Shown: piece after piece, positions 14,827 through 19,445 of the stretch | Layout of the letters: every line of letters begins with the position of its first letter | How positions within the stretch are numbered: the stretch's first letter is position 1 | Origin: CAZMGV01 sp964565925 | GTDB lineage: Bacteria; JAGRBM01; JAHCIT01 | NCBI GenBank assembly: GCA_964565925.1 | Contig: CAZMGV010000031.1 | Location: 1-19,445, forward strand | Length of the DNA stretch: 19,445 nucleotides | Direction of reading: 5' to 3' | Position numbers and translations under genes: made by a program | Notes under the pieces: generated by a model | What the model was told of the DNA's origin: nothing | Databases searched by the model: none | What the model saw: only the letters and a program-made list of their open reading frames with translations

Positions 14827-15524
14827 AGGCCAGCTCCAGGCAGATGGGCCACAAGGAGACCGGGAACCGGTGGGTCAAGCAGACCCGTCAGGTCCGCAGC
14901 AAGGAGACGCAGGAGGCGTTGATCCAGGCGGCGCTGACTCTCTTCAAGAAGTACGGTTTCGATCAGGTATCCGTCACAGATATCGCGAAGGAAGCTGGCT
15001 GCTCAGCGGCTTCCATATATCGCCGCTTCAGCGACAGGGAGGGGCTTAATCAGGCCGCTCACGAATATTTCACCGACGAAGCACTCAAGATTCTGCGTGC
15101 CTCGGCCCGAACCAACGCTTTCGACGGTCTGTCTCTTGAGGAACTGCTTCGCGCAATGGCTGGATTTCTCTGGAAGTTTGCGAAAGAGAACCAGGTGTTC
15201 CTGCAGGCCAGTTATGTCCGGGCGCTTTCAAATCCCCAGTTCGCCCGGCGTTTCGTGGAAGTTCGCCGCGAGGTATTCGCCTCGCTGCGCGAACACTTCC
15301 TGAGGCGGCGCGAGGAGATCACCCATCCCAATCCGGAGATCGCCATTGATTTCGCACTCCGGCAGGCGATGGCGACATTGACCTATCGCATTGAAGCGGT
15401 GCAGCTCGAGATCGGACTTGAACCGCTTCCAGACGGTGCATTTATCGAAGAGGTGGTCCGGGCCTTTCTCAGTTACGTGTCGCCGACGGAGCCGCCGCGA
15501 ATTACAGGAGCGAGGAAACGCTGA
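14823..15524 (+). CDS. TetR-family transcriptional regulator (sulfation module)
   Basis: A 233-residue TetR protein embedded in the operon. The helix-turn-helix is at about residues 50-70 (VTDIAKEAGCSAASIYRRFS), followed by DREGLNQA, preceded by a basic N-terminus of about 28 residues. The C-terminal domain (FLRRREEI, FALRQAMATLTYRIEAVQLEIG) is not matched to a named subgroup. Its ATG overlaps the cysN stop, and its stop overlaps the start of the DUF1214 gene (TGATG), so all are translated from one message. That makes it the prime candidate to bind the cysC/cysD palindrome, forming a feedback loop in which the regulator is made only when the operon is on. An internal Met at residue 8 could be the real start. 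Confidence 0.92.
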   Translation: MKASSRQMGHKETGNRWVKQTRQVRSKETQEALIQAALTLFKKYGFDQVSVTDIAKEAGCSAASIYRRFSDREGLNQAAHEYFTDEALKILRASARTNAFDGLSLEELLRAMAGFLWKFAKENQVFLQASYVRALSNPQFARRFVEVRREVFASLREHFLRRREEITHPNPEIAIDFALRQAMATLTYRIEAVQLEIGLEPLPDGAFIEEVVRAFLSYVSPTEPPRITGARKR

Positions 15525-16615
15525 TGTCACAGGACAAGGCAAAGGAATCATGGGACAAATTCGTGAAAGGCCTCACCCAGGCCGGAGAGGTGATGGACCG
15601 TCAGCTCGCGAACGCGAGCTCCGAAGAACGGGCCGACGGTTACCGGGCGCTCATCCGGGCGCTCGCCGCCAATATCGACAAGGTGGAGGCCGACGGTGTG
15701 TATCCGCTGCCCATTCACGACAACCAGCCCAATCACAAATGGTTCCTGGAAAACCCGGATGGCTACTACCTTCATCTGAGGGTCGATCCGGCGCATAACT
15801 ACAGACTGAGCGGACATCTGGGCGACGCCTGTTACACTTCTTTCACAGCGTATAAGGGTAAGGGCGATTCGCTGGTCACGAAAGTGACCGAGACTCAGAC
15901 AGCCGACGATCTGCTGCTCAACAAGGACGGGTCGTTCGACCTGCACATCGGCGCCCAAAAACCTGAAGGCGCGGTAAACTGGTTCCCGCTCGCGGAAAAG
16001 ACCGGCCAGTTCTGGATCCGCCAGCTGTTCGACGACATCAACAATCAGAAGACCGGCAGCTTCCGGATCGTCAACGTGGATCCCAAGGGGCCTCCGCCTT
16101 CCATTGTCGTCGACGACTTCTCGGAGGCGCTGGCACGCCTCGGGCTCGTTGTCACGACGGTCGCCAATGCCATGTTCATGGTTCACAGCATGCAGACGAA
16201 GCAGCACGCTCCGAATACCGTGCGGGTGTGGAGCGAGATGCAGAACGGCGCCGTTTTCACGAGCGACGATATCGACTACCAGATCGGATCGTGGGAGCTG
16301 GGCTCTGAGAACGCGCTGGTCCTGGACGGCATCCTTCCAAAGGCGAAGCACTGGAACATCGTCCTCTACAGCCGGTTTCTGAACTCGCTTGAGCATCGTT
16401 ACCGCCCCACGTCGCTTACTGGCGGCAGGATGAAATGCCGGGAGGACAACACCTTCCAGCTGGTTATCTCGGCGAAAAATCCCGGTATCTCGAACTGGCT
16501 CGATAACGAAGGACGTCGCAGCGGCCTGTTCGTCATTCGTTCGGTAGGTGCGGACGCCAAAGCGCCGTTGCCTGTCGCGAAAGTCATGAATCTCAGGGAA
16601 GTAAAAGCCCTTTAG
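15524..16615 (+). CDS. DUF1214-domain protein
   Basis: A 363-residue protein without a signal peptide or membrane segments. The C-terminal third matches the DUF1214 pattern: KHWNIVLYSRFLNSLEHR (about 275-292), a FQLVISAKNP strand, and NWLDNEGRRSGLFVIR (about 324-339), close to the NWLDTxGHxEG signature of this family. The N-terminal half (YYLHLRVDPAHNYRLSGHLG) is beta-rich. Its biochemical role is unknown. The start overlaps the tetR stop, and the sulfotransferase follows after about 40 bp, so it probably helps in handling or modifying the sulfotransferase substrate. A lipid-related role is suggested only by neighbours. Confidence 0.8.
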   Translation: MSQDKAKESWDKFVKGLTQAGEVMDRQLANASSEERADGYRALIRALAANIDKVEADGVYPLPIHDNQPNHKWFLENPDGYYLHLRVDPAHNYRLSGHLGDACYTSFTAYKGKGDSLVTKVTETQTADDLLLNKDGSFDLHIGAQKPEGAVNWFPLAEKTGQFWIRQLFDDINNQKTGSFRIVNVDPKGPPPSIVVDDFSEALARLGLVVTTVANAMFMVHSMQTKQHAPNTVRVWSEMQNGAVFTSDDIDYQIGSWELGSENALVLDGILPKAKHWNIVLYSRFLNSLEHRYRPTSLTGGRMKCREDNTFQLVISAKNPGISNWLDNEGRRSGLFVIRSVGADAKAPLPVAKVMNLREVKAL

Positions 16616-16656
16616 TCCGGCGACGCGGCATTACCCGACTCGATAGGAGAGTGAAT

Positions 16657-17907
16657 ATGGATAACCAGCTCTGGCAGCGAACCGAACGGGCCCCCGCCGT
16701 CGCAGCGCTCTATGCCCAAACGGAAAAGGAACGGGAAAAACATCCCGAACGGTTCCGTATCGACGCTGACGAAATCGCCGGGAAGGCCTTGAAGCGTTCG
16801 GGACGGTCCGGATTCGACTCCAAAGGTCTCGTGGAACGGCTGAAGTGCCTTGTCGATTCCATCAACAATGAGGGCCGGATGAACGCACTCGGCATCAAGA
16901 GCGCCGGCAAAGAGATGCCCGCCGACATGATCCGGGGATCGTTAGAGCTTGCGCAGATCAAAGAAACGCACCCCCGGATCTTCGAGCGCAAGATCACCCG
17001 GCCGATTTTCATCATCGGCGGCTCCCGTACCGGGACCACGCTGCTCCAGCGCCTGCTGGCGGCCGATCCTAACAACCGGTCCCCCCTCCTGTGGGAAATG
17101 AGCGCGGCAACCATCATTGCCAATGGTTCAAAACCCGAAATCGACGCGGCCATGAAGAAGGCCGAGATGGGACAGCAGCTGCTCAAATTCGTGAATCCAA
17201 CCATGCAGGCGGTCCACTTTTCCGATGCCCATGAGCCCGAAGAATGCGTCATGCTGATGGGGACGGACCTTAGAAACTGGGCGCTCCAGTCCTGCATGAA
17301 CGTTCCCAGCTACTGTAAGAGGCTCTCGAAGGACGACTTCGCCGAGTCCTACGTCCGTCATCGGGAGATGCTTCAGATGATCACGGACGAGGAGGCCCCC
17401 CGCCGGTGGGTACTCAAGGCCCCCTATCATCTCCCCGAAATCGATTCGCTCATCAAGGCCTATCCGGACGCCCTTGTCATCAACACTCACCGGGATCCGG
17501 TTGATACGGTGACCTCCACCTCAAGCCTGTATGCGGTCTTCCGCTCCACCTTCAGTGACAACGTCGATCCGTTAGAAGTGGGAGCCCAGCAGGTGGAAAT
17601 CCTGTCGGACTGGTTCCGGCGCGTCATCGATGTCCGTTCCAGACTGCCGGTACAAGGTGACGCGAAATTTTTCGACGTCAATTACAAAGAACTGGTTGCT
17701 GATCCTCTCGGCATGGCCCGGCGTATATACGAGGCGTTCGGATTGGAACTCCCCGAGCGGAGCCTGGCGGCGATGCGGGCGCATCTGGACGCCAACAAGA
17801 AGGGCAAACACGGAAGTCACCGGTATACGCCGGAACAGTTCGGCCTGACGGAAGGCGCACTTCGCGAGCGGTTCGCATTCTACAGCAAGCACTTCGGCCT
17901 TTCGTGA
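16657..17907 (+). CDS. PAPS-dependent sulfotransferase (Sulfotransfer_3 type)
   Basis: A cytosolic sulfotransferase-fold protein of 416 residues. The 5'-phosphosulfate-binding loop is IIGGSRTGTTLLQRLL (about 119-134), and the 3'-phosphate-binding segment is THRDPVDTVTSTSSL (R279 to about S287). VLKAPYHLPEI (about 252-262) is the conserved central strand and helix. The C-terminal GKHGSHRYTPEQFGL segment with a K/H-rich loop is typical of this family. AGGAGA at 16645-16650 sits 6 nt before ATG 16657 and abuts GTG 16651, so I chose ATG. It would transfer a sulfuryl group from PAPS to a hydroxyl or amine acceptor. PAPS can be made by cysC/D/N in the same cluster. The acceptor is unknown; a lipid or terpenoid alcohol is favoured by the neighbouring HpnE-like gene. 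Confidence 0.9.
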   Translation: MDNQLWQRTERAPAVAALYAQTEKEREKHPERFRIDADEIAGKALKRSGRSGFDSKGLVERLKCLVDSINNEGRMNALGIKSAGKEMPADMIRGSLELAQIKETHPRIFERKITRPIFIIGGSRTGTTLLQRLLAADPNNRSPLLWEMSAATIIANGSKPEIDAAMKKAEMGQQLLKFVNPTMQAVHFSDAHEPEECVMLMGTDLRNWALQSCMNVPSYCKRLSKDDFAESYVRHREMLQMITDEEAPRRWVLKAPYHLPEIDSLIKAYPDALVINTHRDPVDTVTSTSSLYAVFRSTFSDNVDPLEVGAQQVEILSDWFRRVIDVRSRLPVQGDAKFFDVNYKELVADPLGMARRIYEAFGLELPERSLAAMRAHLDANKKGKHGSHRYTPEQFGLTEGALRERFAFYSKHFGLS

Positions 17908-17935
17908 CCGCCAGTCTGATGTGGAAAGAGAAAGT

Positions 17936-19318
17936 ATGGAAACGATGAGAAAACGGGTGGTTGTCGTCGGCGCCGGACTGGCGGGACTGAGCACGGCTGT
18001 TCGACTTGCGGGTGAGGGCGTGGATGTCACGCTCGTCGAGCGACGCAGCATTCTGGGCGGGCGTACGTTCTCTTACCGGGACAAATCCACCGACGACATG
18101 GTGGACAACGGCCAGCACGCAGTAACAAGCGCCTACCGGGAACTCCGAACATACTGCCGCACCATCGGCACCGAGGACAAGATGGCGTTCCCCAAGGGCG
18201 CCGGCGGCGTGTTCCGGGATCCCAAATACGGGGTCGTGGACTTCCGGGGGCCGAAGCTGCCGAAACCGCTCAAGCCCTTTCGGCAACTCGCCGGTTTCCT
18301 CCGGATCCCCAACGTGCCTCCGATGGACAAGCTCCTGTTCGCCCTGTCCATGACCAAACTCGTAAAGGCGATCCGGGAGATGCCCGCCGACCTCGACACG
18401 ATGACGGCGACTCAGTGGTTCGACCGGATAGGCATGCCCAAAAGTATCCGGCGCACTTTCTGGCACCCGCTCATCATTGCGGCACTGAATGAACACCCTG
18501 ACGTCGTCTCGGCTCACCTCCTCGCACGGTTGCTCCGCTGGAGCTACCTGGAGCAGCCGGGGAGAATGGGTTACGCGACGGTGGATCTGAACTCGCTATT
18601 TGTCGATCCGGCGGTCGCCTACCTGAAAAAGCACAATGCGGACATACTCCCGGACGCGATGGTCAGCGGGATTGAGCTGGACGACAGCGGCCGGGTTGCC
18701 TGCCTCCGGCTCAAAGACGGGAAAACGGTCACAGCGGATGCCTACATCGTGGCAGTGCACCCGTCGGCCTTCGCCACTCTGATCAAGGATTCGCCCCTCG
18801 CCGCCGATCCGTTCTTCGCCCGGGTCGCAAAGATCAAGGAATCTCCGATTACCGGCGTCAATCTATGGTTCGACCAGCCGCTCAAGATGGCCACTCATTA
18901 CGAGGCGCTCCTTGATACAACCACCGAATGGGTATTCGATCGCAGCCGGATGCACGCAACCCGCCAGGGCAAAGGCTATTTCTATACACTCATCACCAGC
19001 GCATCGCAGATGCAGATCGCTCAGAGCAACAAGAAAGTGATCGATCAGGCGGTGGAGGAGATCCACGCAACCTATCCGGAGAGCCGAAACTTCAAGCTGC
19101 TTCACGCGAGCGTCATCAAGGAGCCGGTGGCGACGTTCTCCGGGCGGCCCGGGTTCAAGGATCTCCGCTGCACACAGAAGACTCCCGTCGAGAACCTGTT
19201 CCTAGCAGGAGACTGGACCGACACGAACCTGCCCTCGACCATGGAGTCGGCGGTGAAAAGCGGTCATCTGGCGGCCCAGGAAACGGAACGGTTCCTCGGG
19301 ATCGAGCGAAGGAATTGA
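17936..19318 (+). CDS. FAD-dependent oxidoreductase, hydroxysqualene dehydroxylase (HpnE)-like
   Basis: A flavoprotein of about 460 residues in the amine-oxidase/phytoene-desaturase superfamily. It has the FAD Rossmann motif GAGLAG (about 12-17), GGRTFS (41-46), DNGQH with AYREL (57-70), FWHPLIIAALN (about 175-185) and the C-terminal FAD motif GDWTDTNLPSTMESAVKSG (from about 425). The DNGQH, WxPLxxAALN and GDWTDTxLPxTxESAV blocks are characteristic of HpnE/squalene-associated proteins. HpnE itself reduces hydroxysqualene to squalene, but no hpnC, hpnD or cyclase gene is nearby, so a related isoprenoid substrate is equally possible. The frame opens at GTG 17921; ATG 17936 is preferred because the purine-rich AAGAG lies 5 nt upstream. 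It follows the sulfotransferase by about 30 bp and ends the cluster. Confidence 0.85.
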   Translation: METMRKRVVVVGAGLAGLSTAVRLAGEGVDVTLVERRSILGGRTFSYRDKSTDDMVDNGQHAVTSAYRELRTYCRTIGTEDKMAFPKGAGGVFRDPKYGVVDFRGPKLPKPLKPFRQLAGFLRIPNVPPMDKLLFALSMTKLVKAIREMPADLDTMTATQWFDRIGMPKSIRRTFWHPLIIAALNEHPDVVSAHLLARLLRWSYLEQPGRMGYATVDLNSLFVDPAVAYLKKHNADILPDAMVSGIELDDSGRVACLRLKDGKTVTADAYIVAVHPSAFATLIKDSPLAADPFFARVAKIKESPITGVNLWFDQPLKMATHYEALLDTTTEWVFDRSRMHATRQGKGYFYTLITSASQMQIAQSNKKVIDQAVEEIHATYPESRNFKLLHASVIKEPVATFSGRPGFKDLRCTQKTPVENLFLAGDWTDTNLPSTMESAVKSGHLAAQETERFLGIERRN

Positions 19319-19346
19319 GTCGGTTCTTGTAAAAACGCCGGTCTGG

Positions 19347-19375
19347 TTAGTTTAATAAGTAAAAGGTTTAACTAA
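19347..19375. promoter_or_regulatory. Weak inverted repeat downstream of the HpnE-like gene
   Basis: TTAGTT (19347-19352) and AACTAA (19370-19375) are complementary around a 17-bp AT-rich centre. TTAACTAAA here echoes the outer part of the palindrome at 9788-9813. It could be an operator for a gene starting beyond the window. The rest of 19319-19445 shows no gene and no clear terminator. Confidence 0.3.
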
Positions 19376-19445
19376 AACTGCAATTCAAAGTTGGCGGGCA
19401 GCGGGGGACGCCTATAGAACGAAATATCTGGATCCGCTGTTCGTT

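Noticed and set aside
17487..18517. Minus-strand frames across the sulfotransferase/HpnE-like junction
   Set aside because: They overlap two genes with complete motifs and show no family resemblance of their own.
1..19445. CRISPR array, insertion sequence, transposase, rRNA or toxin-antitoxin pair
   Set aside because: No regularly spaced repeats, no transposase-like frame with terminal inverted repeats, no rRNA-like segments and no small paired genes with suitable signatures were found.

Overview
The window comes from a moderately high-GC bacterium (about 60 % GC by eye) with Shine-Dalgarno-led genes, many short intergenic gaps and many stop/start overlaps. The gene content is four TetR regulators, a cytochrome P450, a Rieske oxygenase, acyl-CoA enzymes, a Sulfotransfer_3-type sulfotransferase and an HpnE-like flavoprotein. 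This suits a lipid- or terpenoid-metabolising environmental bacterium, for example an uncultured proteobacterial or Binatia-like lineage. The sequence alone does not fix the taxon, and no rRNA or tRNA gene is visible.

Layout. (1) 98-2083: a P450 gene on the minus strand and a divergent tetR share a perfect 22-bp palindrome. (2) 2198-3586: a Rieske-type oxygenase alpha subunit with its own 18-bp palindrome. It converges with (3) 3594-5851, a minus-strand tetR plus acyl-CoA synthetase pair. That pair diverges from (4) 5958-8389, a plus-strand run of SDR, crotonase-fold protein and SDR. The tetR/SDR gap holds an operator-like site resembling the one before the Rieske gene, so blocks 2 to 4 may form one regulon for activating and oxidising a carboxylic acid or lipid substrate. 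(5) 8390-8990: about 600 bp with no convincing intact gene. (6) 8991-10825: a tetR and a diiron ferritin-like oxygenase-type gene, linked by three related TAAAC-N6-GTTTA sites. (7) 10826-11404: the broken 5' end of what looks like a B12-binding radical-SAM gene. (8) 11405-19318: minus-strand cysC divergent from cysD, cysN, tetR, DUF1214 gene, sulfotransferase and HpnE-like gene, with a 44-bp near-perfect palindrome between the divergent arms.

How the genes fit together. Block 8 is the most coherent system. CysD/CysN make APS, CysC makes PAPS, and a PAPS-dependent sulfotransferase lies three genes downstream in the same run, next to a flavoprotein of the hydroxysqualene dehydroxylase family and a DUF1214 protein. 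The most economical reading is a TetR-controlled sulfation module with its own PAPS supply, acting on a lipid or terpenoid. The substrate is not visible. CysN also carries a C-terminal extension that looks like an APS-kinase domain without its P-loop, beside an intact stand-alone CysC. The other blocks look like independent, TetR-controlled oxidative lipid modules.
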